Assembly (NCBI GenBank): GCA_964455375.1
Contig: CAYVXE010000023.1
Coordinates: 1 to 51,628 of the forward strand
Source of the DNA: CAYVXE01 sp964455375
Lineage (GTDB): Bacteria; Zhuqueibacterota; Zhuqueibacteria; Oceanimicrobiales; Oceanimicrobiaceae
Reading direction: 5' to 3'
DNA: 51,628 bases
Positions 34,147 to 43,581 of the stretch are shown piece by piece. Positions within the stretch are counted from its first letter, which is position 1. Each line of letters opens with the position of its first letter. The notes below the pieces were generated by a model that worked only from the letters and a program-made list of their open reading frames with translations, was not told the origin of the DNA and ran no database searches. The position numbers and the translations under genes are program-made.

Positions 34147-36660
34147 TTGGAACATCCAATAAAAAATTCGTTAACATTAATTCTGCTCCTGATCTGCCTT
34201 ATTTGCAGAATTTTTCCAGCATACTCCGGCATCACCGGCACGCTCTCTGGAAAAGTGTACGACAAAGATACAGGCATGCTTCTTCCAGGTGCGTCCATTC
34301 TCGTCCAGGGAACAACCTCCGGTGCAATGGCGGACAAGACCGGATTTTACATGATTCACAATCTTCCGGCTGGACGCTACGATGTCAGTGTCAGCATGAT
34401 TGGTTACGCCAAGGTCGTCATCAAGAATGTACAAGTCAACGTAGATTTAAACACCGTATTGAATTTTCATTTGTCCACCGAAGTGCTGGCTTTGGACGAA
34501 GTTGTGATTACCCAAAAACGTGAACTCATCCAAAGTGAACTCACGTCATCGACTTATTTTATTTCAGGAGAAGAGATAAATAAAAAATTGCCGGTTGACT
34601 CTTATCGGGCTGCCATCTCAACATTACCAGGAATAGTGGGTAAGCATTTCAGAGGCGGTGGTGAAACACAAGTTTTATATCTTCTGGACGGATTACCTTT
34701 ACAGGGCAGCCTCTCCCGAGAAATTTCCAGTTATTTTCCCAATAGCTCTATCGTCGAAATGATGGTCCAAACCGGCGGCGCAAATGCCGAGTATGGACAT
34801 TCAACTTCAGGAATTGTTAATTTAGTGACGAAAGACGGCGGCAACAAAGCAGAGGGATCTTTTAAATTTTACACAGATGTTTTTGAAACCGGTCTCACGA
34901 ATAACGACAATACACGAAGACTGGAGTTTAACGTGGGCGGCCCCATGACAATCGGGTTTGGCGGCCCGGTAATCAATACGAAATATTTCATTTCCGCCGA
35001 TTTAAATTTGAGCGACACTGCATTCCGGGAGCAAATGCAACAGGCATTCCGTTCACCTATTTTCACGAATTACAACATAAATTCAAAGCTCTCCTTCGAT
35101 ATTTCAAAGACGACCATTTTATCTTTACAGGGTCTAATATCTAACTGGAAATGGCATCGTTTTGATCCACAATGGCGATCAAATCTATCCGGATTAGCAG
35201 AGCACCAGCAACAAAGCCACCGGATTAGCGTTGCTTTAACCCATACATTTAATCCGAAATTATTTACAACCTTTCGCTATGCAAATTACAGCTATACCAG
35301 AAAAATTCTCGGTGGTCAAAATAATGAACTGCCGGAATTAGTCTTTGAGGATCCCACGGATCCCACCAGTCAGGTGATAAGCGGGCAGCAGCCTTCAAAT
35401 GAAAAAACCCGTGAAAAAATGAACTTTGTAAAGTTTGACTTAGTGGGCCAGGTAACCGAACATCACCTTATCAAAACCGGATTTGATATCCAAAATTACA
35501 AATTGCGCACCAACGCTACAAATTTCAGCTTTATCCCATCCAGAACATCTTTAAACGCCATTACGTTCAACAAAATCAACAATGATTTTGCCTATTCGCC
35601 GGATTTTTTTGCTCTTTATGTTCAAGATAAAATTGAATTTAATAAAATTACCGCGAACCTTGGTTTGAGATACGATGTTTTCTCACCCGATATCACTGTG
35701 GAGCAACCGTCACAACTTTTTCAGGATTTGCGAAACAAACTTCAGGCACCCAGGTCATCGACTAGTTCCCAAGTCCACAAACAAATCTCTCCGAGAATCG
35801 GATTTTCTGTCCCATTGTCAAAAAATGAAAGGTTTCATGTGAACTATGGCTGGTATTATCAAATGCCACCCCTGTATTACCTGTACATTAATGCAAATCG
35901 CAATTTAGACAGTTATCTGCCTTTTATCGGCAACGTTAACCTCGAACCCATAAAAACGGTATCCACCGAATTCAGTTACAAAAGAATCATTGCCAACGAT
36001 ATGTTGTTCATCTTTACAGGATTTTTTAAAAAATTTGACAATCTGATTGACAGCCGGTCATTTATTCTACCCGACAGCCTCATAAACGAAAACACCACAA
36101 TTGCCGGATTTACACGATTCACGAATTCTGCTCACGGGAAAGCCTCGGGTTTTGAAGTGACGTTGCAAAAACATCTGTCGAATGAACTCTCAGCGAGAAT
36201 AAGCTACACCTATATGAAAGCCAAAGGAACTAACTCCACTCCAGAGGACGGTTTCAATTCTGCGGTTTATGGTACGACATCGAGCAAAGGCAAAGAATTC
36301 CCTCTAAGTTGGGATCAACGACATTCAATCGTTTTTAATGCCGAATACGAATCCCGAAGAATTCAAATGAATTTATTATACCGATTATTCAGTCCGTTAC
36401 CGGTAACTTCGCAGGATAGTAAAACGCCGAATGATTCAAGAATGTCCTGGCGAAATATTTTAGATCTGAAAATCCGCTTGCATTCAACCCATTTGATGAA
36501 AGGTCATCTCGACCCATTTGTGGAAATAAGAAATATTTTCGACGATAAAAATGTCATCCACACAACTGATTATGCAGGAGTCCGGTCTTACCGCCTTTTT
36601 GACCCGATAAACTCTGAATCCGGAAGGCGCTTACGAATCGGAATGACGATGGACTTCTAA
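34147..36660 (+). CDS. TonB-dependent outer membrane receptor
   Basis: An 837-aa TonB-dependent transporter, the only plus-strand gene in the window. A signal peptide (about residues 1-27) is followed by a carboxypeptidase-regulatory-like domain (GTLSGKVYDKDTGMLLPGAS, to about residue 110). The plug domain (EGEEINKKLP-like, VLYLLDGLPLQGSLSREIS, MVQTGGANAEYGHSTSGIVNLVTKDG) comes next, and a long beta-barrel ends in a terminal Phe (GMTMDF), as expected for BAM-dependent insertion. The start is a TTG with no clear ribosome binding site, so it is uncertain. No SusD partner, TonB or ligand gene is nearby; the substrate is unknown. Confidence 0.9.
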   Translation: MEHPIKNSLTLILLLICLICRIFPAYSGITGTLSGKVYDKDTGMLLPGASILVQGTTSGAMADKTGFYMIHNLPAGRYDVSVSMIGYAKVVIKNVQVNVDLNTVLNFHLSTEVLALDEVVITQKRELIQSELTSSTYFISGEEINKKLPVDSYRAAISTLPGIVGKHFRGGGETQVLYLLDGLPLQGSLSREISSYFPNSSIVEMMVQTGGANAEYGHSTSGIVNLVTKDGGNKAEGSFKFYTDVFETGLTNNDNTRRLEFNVGGPMTIGFGGPVINTKYFISADLNLSDTAFREQMQQAFRSPIFTNYNINSKLSFDISKTTILSLQGLISNWKWHRFDPQWRSNLSGLAEHQQQSHRISVALTHTFNPKLFTTFRYANYSYTRKILGGQNNELPELVFEDPTDPTSQVISGQQPSNEKTREKMNFVKFDLVGQVTEHHLIKTGFDIQNYKLRTNATNFSFIPSRTSLNAITFNKINNDFAYSPDFFALYVQDKIEFNKITANLGLRYDVFSPDITVEQPSQLFQDLRNKLQAPRSSTSSQVHKQISPRIGFSVPLSKNERFHVNYGWYYQMPPLYYLYINANRNLDSYLPFIGNVNLEPIKTVSTEFSYKRIIANDMLFIFTGFFKKFDNLIDSRSFILPDSLINENTTIAGFTRFTNSAHGKASGFEVTLQKHLSNELSARISYTYMKAKGTNSTPEDGFNSAVYGTTSSKGKEFPLSWDQRHSIVFNAEYESRRIQMNLLYRLFSPLPVTSQDSKTPNDSRMSWRNILDLKIRLHSTHLMKGHLDPFVEIRNIFDDKNVIHTTDYAGVRSYRLFDPINSESGRRLRIGMTMDF

Positions 36661-36683
36661 ATTTCGCTTGCTTAATTTATCAA

Positions 36684-36714
36684 AAAAAGCCTGCTCAATC
36701 AAAGCAGGCTTTTT
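36684..36714. terminator. Bidirectional terminator between TonB receptor and sod
   Basis: AAAAAGCCTGCT pairs perfectly with AGCAGGCTTTTT around the 7-nt loop CAATCAA. The A and T runs on both sides let it end both the plus-strand receptor message and the minus-strand sod message. Confidence 0.9.
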
Positions 36715-36732
36715 AAATTCTGACCAAACATC

Positions 36733-37359
36733 TTATTTAACAAATTTATTAAACCGGTCGTTAATTCTGCCCCAATGCAGATTATTCAGGAAATTATCGA
36801 TGTACTTTGCCCGACCGGGACCGTCTTTATGGTAGTAAGCGTGTTCAAAGACGTCACATGAAATCAACGGAATACCACCCCAAATAGCGCCATACTGGTG
36901 TTCATCCACCAAAACGTTGAGCAGACGCTGAGAGTAAAGAGAATCGTAAACAAGCAATCCCCAGCCACTTAGTTTTGCTGCAAATGCGGTGGCTTTAAAA
37001 TCCGCCTTCCAATTATCCACCGAACCAAAATCCTTTTCGATGGCGGCTTTTACATCTGCACCATTGCTCACATCGCCGTCACCACCCAGAACATCCCAGT
37101 ACACATCATGTAAAAGCGCACCGGAGTGATTCCACGTAAAACGACGTTTTAGCTCGCCAAAATCACTCCAATTCCCGTTGGCAGCCGCAACATCCGCATT
37201 TTCAAGGCCCTGCTCAATTTTATTTAAAAATGTCACATAACCTTTATGATGCGTATTGTAATGCCATTCGGTTGTTTCCGGCGAAACGACTTCTTTTAAC
37301 AAGTCCTTAGCTTCGTCATCTGTATATGGTCTCGCATTGAATTTCCATTCATATGCCAT
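36733..37359 (-). CDS. sod: Superoxide dismutase, Fe/Mn type
   Basis: Iron/manganese superoxide dismutase of 208 aa. Metal ligands are recognisable: His in TTEWHYNTHHKGY, His in FTWNHSGALLHD, and Asp and His in SCDVFEHAYYHKDG. The last motif normally reads DVWEHAYY; here Trp is replaced by Phe. Metal preference cannot be decided by eye. AGGAGGAACTCACA before the ATG is a strong ribosome binding site. There is no signal peptide, so it is cytoplasmic. It is followed by the bidirectional terminator and has its own promoter region upstream. Confidence 0.95.
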   Translation of the reverse strand: MAYEWKFNARPYTDDEAKDLLKEVVSPETTEWHYNTHHKGYVTFLNKIEQGLENADVAAANGNWSDFGELKRRFTWNHSGALLHDVYWDVLGGDGDVSNGADVKAAIEKDFGSVDNWKADFKATAFAAKLSGWGLLVYDSLYSQRLLNVLVDEHQYGAIWGGIPLISCDVFEHAYYHKDGPGRAKYIDNFLNNLHWGRINDRFNKFVK

Positions 37360-37461
37360 TGTGAGTTCCTCCTGTTTATAATTAATTTATATAATTAAAA
37401 TAAAGACATAATCTAATTTAACGATAATTAGCATTAAAGCAACATTCTTACTGCATTCAGA

Positions 37462-37495
37462 ATAAAAAAATGCGTGGCAGAATTTAACCACGCAC
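37462..37495 (-). terminator. Intrinsic terminator after the glutaredoxin-like gene
   Basis: On the minus strand TGCGTGG pairs with CCACGCA around a 10-nt loop, followed by TTTTTTTATT. It lies about 25 bp past the stop at 37521 and ends the redox gene pair. Confidence 0.85.
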
Positions 37496-37520
37496 CATAG
37501 TAAAATTTATCAAAATAAAC

Positions 37521-37784
37521 TTATTTTTCTAATTTTTTTATCAGTTTAGCTTCATCGATTCTGTATTTAAACAACTTTTTCCCGTTAATAAATATAACGG
37601 GAATTTGCTCCTTAAATTCAGAAAAAAGCCGCGCATCTTTTGCTATATCAATTTCCAACAGTTCAAATGCAAACCTGCTCTGATATTTTTTGAGAATGGC
37701 TTTCGCATCGTCGCAAAGATGACAGTCCTGCTTAGAATAAATTTCAACCCTTGTTTTTGGCTTCTTCCTGTTTAACAAAGTCAT
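37521..37784 (-). CDS. Glutaredoxin-like (DUF836) protein
   Basis: An 87-aa thioredoxin-fold protein. The redox motif is CHLC in SKQDCHLCDDAKAIL, and the cis-proline region is EQIPVIFINGKKLF, as in DUF836/glutaredoxin-like proteins. No signal peptide, so it is cytoplasmic. The ATG at 37784 lies inside the end of the upstream thioredoxin-like gene (41-bp overlap), so translation is probably coupled. The disulfide partner is unknown. Confidence 0.88.
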   Translation of the reverse strand: MTLLNRKKPKTRVEIYSKQDCHLCDDAKAILKKYQSRFAFELLEIDIAKDARLFSEFKEQIPVIFINGKKLFKYRIDEAKLIKKLEK

Positions 37785-38289
37785 CGAATTTCATGTTCTC
37801 ATAATGATTTTCAGCAAGATATTTCAGAATGTGGATGAATTTTTCCGGCGGAATAAAACCCGATACCGACGTAATTAATTCACCATTAGATTTCACAAAC
37901 GCTGTTGTGGGAAACCCGGTAACACCAAAAATTTGGGAAAGTTGCCGACCGGAATATTCCGCTTTTTTAAATTTGTATTTCTTTTCCGTTTCAGCATTGA
38001 GTTTCGCCATGATGACTTTTTTCGATGCATACTTAATGATATTTTTTTCACTGTACGTCTGTTTTTCCATCTCTTTACACCAATGACACCAGTCCGTATA
38101 AAAATCCACCACTAAGACTTTGTCTTCAGCCTGGGCCTTTGCCAGCCCTTTATCGAAAGAATACCACTGAATCTCAGCGCTTTCCTTTTGTTTCTTATCT
38201 TCTCCTGCATATGTAGACGATTTCTTAAATGCAAACCCGGCAAATGCAAAGATCATAACCATTCCAATAAGGATGCTTTTTCGAAACAT
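37744..38289 (-). CDS. Exported thioredoxin-like protein
   Basis: A 181-aa thioredoxin-fold protein (Thioredoxin_7/DUF255-like) with an N-terminal signal or anchor (residues 5-22). The active site is CHWC in VVDFYTDWCHWCKEMEKQTYS and the cis-Pro is in GVTGFPTTAFVKSNG. The CHWC form with the following K-E-M is typical of periplasmic thiol oxidoreductases or reductases of the DsbD-tail type. GAGGTAGA before the ATG supports the start. It is the gene right after PorU (20 bp gap), so it might help fold cysteine-containing secreted proteins; that is inference. Confidence 0.88.
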   Translation of the reverse strand: MFRKSILIGMVMIFAFAGFAFKKSSTYAGEDKKQKESAEIQWYSFDKGLAKAQAEDKVLVVDFYTDWCHWCKEMEKQTYSEKNIIKYASKKVIMAKLNAETEKKYKFKKAEYSGRQLSQIFGVTGFPTTAFVKSNGELITSVSGFIPPEKFIHILKYLAENHYENMKFDDFVKQEEAKNKG

Positions 38290-38309
38290 AATTCTACCTC
38301 TTTTTGTTG

Positions 38310-41300
38310 TTATCGTATTATTGCCAATCGACCGACTGTTTCTTTTTGTTGAGTTCCGGAACTACCCTGACCTCTGGCAATCACTTTATACAGATAAACC
38401 CCGTTTGCGGGGACATCACCGTCCGTGTCAAGGCCATCCCATTTAACCATATTAAAACCATTCCGAGCGGAAGGATATTCCAGCGTCCGTATTAATTGTC
38501 CGGAAATTGTATAAATTTTAATGGTTACATCCGATTCCTGATTAGAAATAAACGTAAATGTTGTATTATTTACCATGGGATTCGGGTAATTCATCACATC
38601 CCTCAAAACCAATCCATCTTCATGAACAATCATAACCTCCACTGATACGGTAGAGGAATTGTTGGAATTATCCCATGCTTTTAAAACCAACGTGTGTTTT
38701 TGCTCGCCATCGGGCGAAATGCAACTTACCGTATTGCCGCCAATGTCCAGTTCCCTGGGGAATGTCAATGGAAATTCAACCGTACCTCTCAAAAAGTCAC
38801 CTTCATTAAATCGGAACAAATCAGTTAAATCTATACTGCTGATTCCCTGAAATTGATTTCGTTCGGAGATACAGGTCTCTTCATTAGGATCAATTTCCAA
38901 CGTGATGCGGTGACCAATTTCACCGGCAATGTTAATACCGCTTACGGTATCAGCTAACTCTGCGACTAACGTCACATTTTCACCGACGACATCCCCGCTT
39001 GTGAAATTTTCGCGGCCTTGAAAATACAACTTAATTGCAGGACCGTCTTTATCCACAAGCGTCGACGATGTGTTGCTCACCTTAATATTATCGACATATC
39101 CGATGCCATCCGTACCATTTCCCGAAAAATACGCGCTGATTCGTGCCCGGCTGCCTCCATAGGAAATATCTTTCGGAATGATAAACCGTGCAGAAAACTT
39201 GCCATTTTGCACAGGCACGGAACCTCTGTAGATGGAATTCCCAGGCAGACGATAAATTTGCACCCGTCCCGCTTCAGGAACATGCCGCACGAATTTTTCC
39301 GAATCAAACGTTTTGATGAATGCCGTGCCGTTGAAATCGCTCTGCAACTGACCGTTTTTTCGAACCTCTCCGCTGACTTTCATAGTGCTTAAAGCGAGAA
39401 TAGAATCCGGTCGAATGGAGGTAATAACCGCTTCATCTTCCGGCATGGCCAGCCGTAAGGTAGGGTCGCCGTAAATGTGGAATTTTTCATCATTTATCGT
39501 ATTATTAATGATCGCCCGAGTAGCAACGAAAGCATCACCGATTCTTGCAGTACCGACATCCGGAGCAAATAATCGATCATAAAAGGTTCGATTGAAAGCA
39601 GCATTGCCCTGTGAAAAAACCAGCCTCGCAGATGACAAAATGGCAATGGCACCACGGCCTTCAGCCAACAACAATTCCTCTGCCTGGCTCTGCCGTTGCG
39701 GATTATCGAACAGAGCCCAGTCACAGGTTGCAGCCACGAAGAAGATCAATTTATCCTGATTTTGTACCCGGGCATTGTCCGATTGCTGAAAAACAACTTC
39801 ATGCGCCCATTGCGTTGAATTGCCATGCCCGACAAAATTTACGATGAGCGTCCCATCATTAATTTGCCGCACGAGTGTCTCCCGCGCTGCCGGTTTGATC
39901 ACCCCTCCAACCGACGCACTGACCACTTTCGGAAATTCAGACAGATAAATCTTTTTTAAATCAAATGAGCTGGGGAGGTACCCTCCGGTCACCAACTGCT
40001 CTGTTTGAATAATATGCACATCATCAATGGGACTGGGTCTGCCACCGGTAATTAATTCATCATCAGCAACGAGAGTAATTGTATTTCTCCAGGTGTCATA
40101 CAATGGACGGGTTTCATAAGCGATGATTTTATCCACACCATTTCGGGCATCGGTCAGAGTTTGTGCATTAATCCTCCCGATGGCCATATCCATCACCTTA
40201 TCGTTACCGATGAGATAGGTAAACCAACTATCGGTGGTACGCGTACCTAATTCTGCCAGTGTGTCGTCAGATTGAAATGTCGGGATCCAATTTTGATCGC
40301 CTTTACCGATGATATTTTTCGGATCATAATCGCCATCTCCAAAAAGCAAAATATACGCCGGCCTTGGCGACCAATGAGCATAGGTGTACTGCAAAAAGTT
40401 ACGGATTCCCACAGGGTCTAAAAGTCCCGCAGAGAAATTTTTGTATATATCTGATATCTGCACAACCTCGGTTATCAACTGGTTTTTAGGATTGCCATTT
40501 TCCCGAAAACTTGCCAGCCGTTGCGCTTCCGGCAGAAAATCCTCATGCGTGATAATCACAAATTCCGCTCCCGGTGTTGCATGCTTGATGTCTTTCATTT
40601 CTATACGTTCGAGCGCCTGCACATTGCGATATTTATCCTTTGTTAAAGCGATATAACGTTTCGGCGAATCCGTTGACTGAAAGTCCGTAAACGTGACCGT
40701 ACCGGTTGACTCCGTGAGTCCGGCAAAATGCCGGACGCTGGCATAATCGGTTACACCAAAAAGCTGAATAGGATTTTGCGAAAAATTGTTTACACGGTAT
40801 GTTTTCAGACCGGAGTCCGGCAACACGGTAAAAGAAATTTCATCATCCACGGCACTCAAGTTGGCCTGGTAGAGAAATTCCACCCAGTCCAAATAAGCCT
40901 GACCGAATGACGTGGAATGGGAATAGTCGATACGCAGTGTATTTTCACCTGCTGTGAGGTCGGGGCCGGAAGTAAATCGACCAAAACCTCCCCTGGGACG
41001 CAAATACGTTCCCTGGGTTAAGGACAAACCTGTAAATTGTTTTGTTCCCACAAAATTATCATTCAATGATATCGCAAACGTATGCAAACCCGAATTCAGA
41101 GCGACAAAGTTTACGGATATGTCTGCTACCGACACCGGCACCGCATTGGGCAGGTTTAGCTTGTACGTTTGGGTACGGCTGGCTTCATCTGTCGCAAACT
41201 GTCTCCCAAACCAATCCAACCCTGAGCGTAACGGGTTGTTCAATTCTTCCTCGATAAATGCCAATCCCTGATAGGTCGTGATGACACTACCTGCAGGACT

Positions 41301-42461
41301 TCCCGATTGCACCGTCTTCATGCGTTTACCATTAACCGTTCCATCCACACTGAGCCAGTAAATATTGGAAAAGTCATAGTGATTAATATAATGTTTAAAT
41401 TTGCGCTGAGCGGCGTCATAATTCCACCCTTCGAGCCCGCGACCATAAAATAAAATGAAATCATTCGAATCAAAACGGCCGTCACCGCCATCTTCCACTA
41501 AAATGGCATTTTCGACCAGACTATCCGGTCGCGGTGTATTGATGTTTCTTGGAAGTTCCAAACCGCCGTTGTTAAACAGTCTGATCTTTGCCGGATCAAC
41601 ATTATTCAAATCGATATTGTTGGATTCCAACAACTTTCCATCAATTCGGTAAAACCCTTCTTCGCTCACCGTGATGGTGTAAAAAATGCCACTCTGTAAG
41701 GTTGCCTTTTGCAGACGGTCCGCGGGGCTCACAACTGCCGGTAATTTGCGCCATTTTTTTGCCTGGGCATAATTTAACACCGCACTTTTGTAAAACTCTT
41801 CCTCAGTGGGAGAGGTTATTTGCTTACTCTTGAACCCGAGTGGTTGACCACCTGAGAAATCAATTTCAATAACAATCTTTTTGTATTTAATGATCTGATT
41901 TTGTGCAGGTATAAAACGGATTCCCGGCACTTTTATTTGCACAATCTGCTGATCACGAAAAAAGGCCGGTTGTTCTATATTTACAATCTTCTCAGGAAAA
42001 TGCTGTGTACTTGAATAAATCCTTTGGTCGATTTTATAGTCGCTCTCAGGCCACCCATCAACTTTTTTCAGGTCAGGGAATGGTTCCAGCCGCACTCCGG
42101 GCTCAATTTCTTCGTCAGTCTCAAGAATACGGGAGGTAACCCTTGAACCCACAGGAATTCCCAACACAACAGAATGATAAGGAATCTTCGGTTCTCCCGG
42201 TTTTTGCAGAAATTGTGCATGCGAGAAATCGACGGCTACAAACTTCTTTCCGTCAATTTCCACCTCGTTTTCCTGATAGTCCTTTAACGTAAAGGTAAGG
42301 GTCAGACTGTTTTGGGTTTGATTGGACAGTTCCACAGATTTAGAAGAAGGTTCCCGGCTAATGGAATCGACAGGTTGAAAAGCAACAAAAACTACCAACA
42401 GGACGACGGTGACAAAAAAAACTGTCAGAACAGAATCTCTACACTTCATTGACTTCATCAT
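38310..42461 (-). CDS. porU: Type IX secretion system sortase PorU
   Basis: A protein of about 1383 aa with a hydrophobic N-terminus and a large propeptide-like beta region. Its gingipain-type (C25) peptidase domain has catalytic His-879 in NFVGHGNSTQW and Cys-913 in FVAATCDWALFDNP. Beta domains follow, and a C-terminal type IX sorting domain starts at NYPNPMVNNTTF and ends in RLAIIR. PorU removes the sorting domain of T9SS cargo at the outer membrane and attaches lipopolysaccharide in Bacteroidota. The start was placed at an ATG at 42461 that overlaps the small gene upstream; a TTG at 42494 and an ATG at 42449 are alternatives. None has a clear ribosome binding site. Other T9SS genes (porV, porK to porN, sprA) are not in the window. 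Confidence 0.92.
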   Translation of the reverse strand: MMKSMKCRDSVLTVFFVTVVLLVVFVAFQPVDSISREPSSKSVELSNQTQNSLTLTFTLKDYQENEVEIDGKKFVAVDFSHAQFLQKPGEPKIPYHSVVLGIPVGSRVTSRILETDEEIEPGVRLEPFPDLKKVDGWPESDYKIDQRIYSSTQHFPEKIVNIEQPAFFRDQQIVQIKVPGIRFIPAQNQIIKYKKIVIEIDFSGGQPLGFKSKQITSPTEEEFYKSAVLNYAQAKKWRKLPAVVSPADRLQKATLQSGIFYTITVSEEGFYRIDGKLLESNNIDLNNVDPAKIRLFNNGGLELPRNINTPRPDSLVENAILVEDGGDGRFDSNDFILFYGRGLEGWNYDAAQRKFKHYINHYDFSNIYWLSVDGTVNGKRMKTVQSGSPAGSVITTYQGLAFIEEELNNPLRSGLDWFGRQFATDEASRTQTYKLNLPNAVPVSVADISVNFVALNSGLHTFAISLNDNFVGTKQFTGLSLTQGTYLRPRGGFGRFTSGPDLTAGENTLRIDYSHSTSFGQAYLDWVEFLYQANLSAVDDEISFTVLPDSGLKTYRVNNFSQNPIQLFGVTDYASVRHFAGLTESTGTVTFTDFQSTDSPKRYIALTKDKYRNVQALERIEMKDIKHATPGAEFVIITHEDFLPEAQRLASFRENGNPKNQLITEVVQISDIYKNFSAGLLDPVGIRNFLQYTYAHWSPRPAYILLFGDGDYDPKNIIGKGDQNWIPTFQSDDTLAELGTRTTDSWFTYLIGNDKVMDMAIGRINAQTLTDARNGVDKIIAYETRPLYDTWRNTITLVADDELITGGRPSPIDDVHIIQTEQLVTGGYLPSSFDLKKIYLSEFPKVVSASVGGVIKPAARETLVRQINDGTLIVNFVGHGNSTQWAHEVVFQQSDNARVQNQDKLIFFVAATCDWALFDNPQRQSQAEELLLAEGRGAIAILSSARLVFSQGNAAFNRTFYDRLFAPDVGTARIGDAFVATRAIINNTINDEKFHIYGDPTLRLAMPEDEAVITSIRPDSILALSTMKVSGEVRKNGQLQSDFNGTAFIKTFDSEKFVRHVPEAGRVQIYRLPGNSIYRGSVPVQNGKFSARFIIPKDISYGGSRARISAYFSGNGTDGIGYVDNIKVSNTSSTLVDKDGPAIKLYFQGRENFTSGDVVGENVTLVAELADTVSGINIAGEIGHRITLEIDPNEETCISERNQFQGISSIDLTDLFRFNEGDFLRGTVEFPLTFPRELDIGGNTVSCISPDGEQKHTLVLKAWDNSNNSSTVSVEVMIVHEDGLVLRDVMNYPNPMVNNTTFTFISNQESDVTIKIYTISGQLIRTLEYPSARNGFNMVKWDGLDTDGDVPANGVYLYKVIARGQGSSGTQQKETVGRLAIIR

Positions 42462-42639
42462 GATTAACACTTGTGTCCATGTCTTCCAATACAAAAATGC
42501 ATATTAAACCAACACCGATGACGATACTGTACATGATCAGGAGAAAGGTTCTCGGTTCATCGACGTAAAATATCTCATAGCCAAGACCAAAACTACTGAC
42601 AACCGAATAAATGATGCCGCGAATGGTAAATTTGTCCAA
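42439..42639 (-). CDS. Small two-helix membrane protein upstream of PorU
   Basis: A 66-aa product with two hydrophobic segments (about residues 9-24 and 32-50) and an acidic tail (EDMDTSVNHDEVNEV). No family is recognised. It starts at a TTG with only a weak upstream AGGCG. Its end overlaps the PorU start by about 23 bp, which suggests translational coupling and supports that it is real. A link to secretion would be guesswork. Confidence 0.5.
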   Translation of the reverse strand: MDKFTIRGIIYSVVSSFGLGYEIFYVDEPRTFLLIMYSIVIGVGLICIFVLEDMDTSVNHDEVNEV

Positions 42640-42759
42640 CTGGCGCCTATTTTTCTATAACACGATATTCAGCTTTCTTTCTTCCAGCAGGCAAGAAAAT
42701 TAATGCAATATAGGCATATTTGAGGAAAATAAAAAAGTATTTTTTACTCAGGATGAAAA

Positions 42760-43581
42760 TTATTTAGAGGGATGAATCAAACCCTTCGCATTTTTTCTAT
42801 CTAAAAATTCTTTTTCCAAAGTGATATTCTTGTGGGCGCTCAATTCTTCAATTTCCATCCGCATGGCGCGAATCGTATCCATCACTTTATTCATAATGGC
42901 TCTTGCCACGGTTTTGCTTTTTTCTTCTCCGTAAAACTCACTAAGATCAACCGGTTTACCATAATAGACATAAATGCGCTTAAAAATTCTTGGGATAATT
43001 GACCCGATGGGCAACACTTTATCCATTCCGGAAATACACACCGGTATGACAGTCGGTTTTGATTCTAAAATAAGCAGTCCCGCACCACCGCGGGGCCGGC
43101 CGATTGAACCGTCCCTGGACCGGGTTCCTTCCGGGAAAAGAACCATTGGACTTCCTTTCAAGGCCTCAGCCATACGAAACAGCGCTCCCACGTCTTTACG
43201 TCCTTTCTTTATGGGAATGCATTTCCAATTATCAGCGAACCAACTCACGATGGGATTTTTGTAAAAATTTTCCTCCGCAGCAGGATTCCATGGAAGCAAG
43301 AAGGGACGGAACAAACTCTGAGGATAAAAAGCGAATGTTCCAACCAGAAAACTATCGACCATACTTTGGTGATTTGAAAGCAGCAGGGTGTTTCCACGAT
43401 GTGGAATATTTTTCTTACCTACGATGACCGTACGGTTTAATAATTTAAAAAATAAATACCATAATGTAACAAAAAAATTTGTTACGAAATAGTGTGTAAC
43501 CGGCCACATTTTACAAAACAGCCAGCTCCTTTTTCTCCTGAACATGATTTTGTTGCATCGTTTCATAAATTCAAAAAACAT
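42760..43581 (-). CDS. plsC: 1-acyl-sn-glycerol-3-phosphate acyltransferase family protein
   Basis: Lysophosphatidic acid acyltransferase-type enzyme (273 aa) for phospholipid synthesis. The catalytic motif is NHQSMVD (NHxxxxD), motif III is LFPEGTRSRDG, with GRPRGGAGLLI and the PVCISGMDKVLP region behind. Hydrophobic residues near 25-45 form a membrane anchor. It could instead acylate another lipid (for example lyso-ornithine lipid); PlsC is the simplest call. It is 120 bp from the small membrane protein gene, and the gap between the two is AT-rich with no feature. Confidence 0.88.
   Translation of the reverse strand: MFFEFMKRCNKIMFRRKRSWLFCKMWPVTHYFVTNFFVTLWYLFFKLLNRTVIVGKKNIPHRGNTLLLSNHQSMVDSFLVGTFAFYPQSLFRPFLLPWNPAAEENFYKNPIVSWFADNWKCIPIKKGRKDVGALFRMAEALKGSPMVLFPEGTRSRDGSIGRPRGGAGLLILESKPTVIPVCISGMDKVLPIGSIIPRIFKRIYVYYGKPVDLSEFYGEEKSKTVARAIMNKVMDTIRAMRMEIEELSAHKNITLEKEFLDRKNAKGLIHPSK

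Noticed and set aside
37376..37431. AT-rich palindromes upstream of sod (TAATTA repeats; CTAATT-N7-AATTAG), resembling PerR or Fur sites
   Set aside because: The region is almost pure A and T, so such symmetry is expected by chance; no good match to a full consensus.
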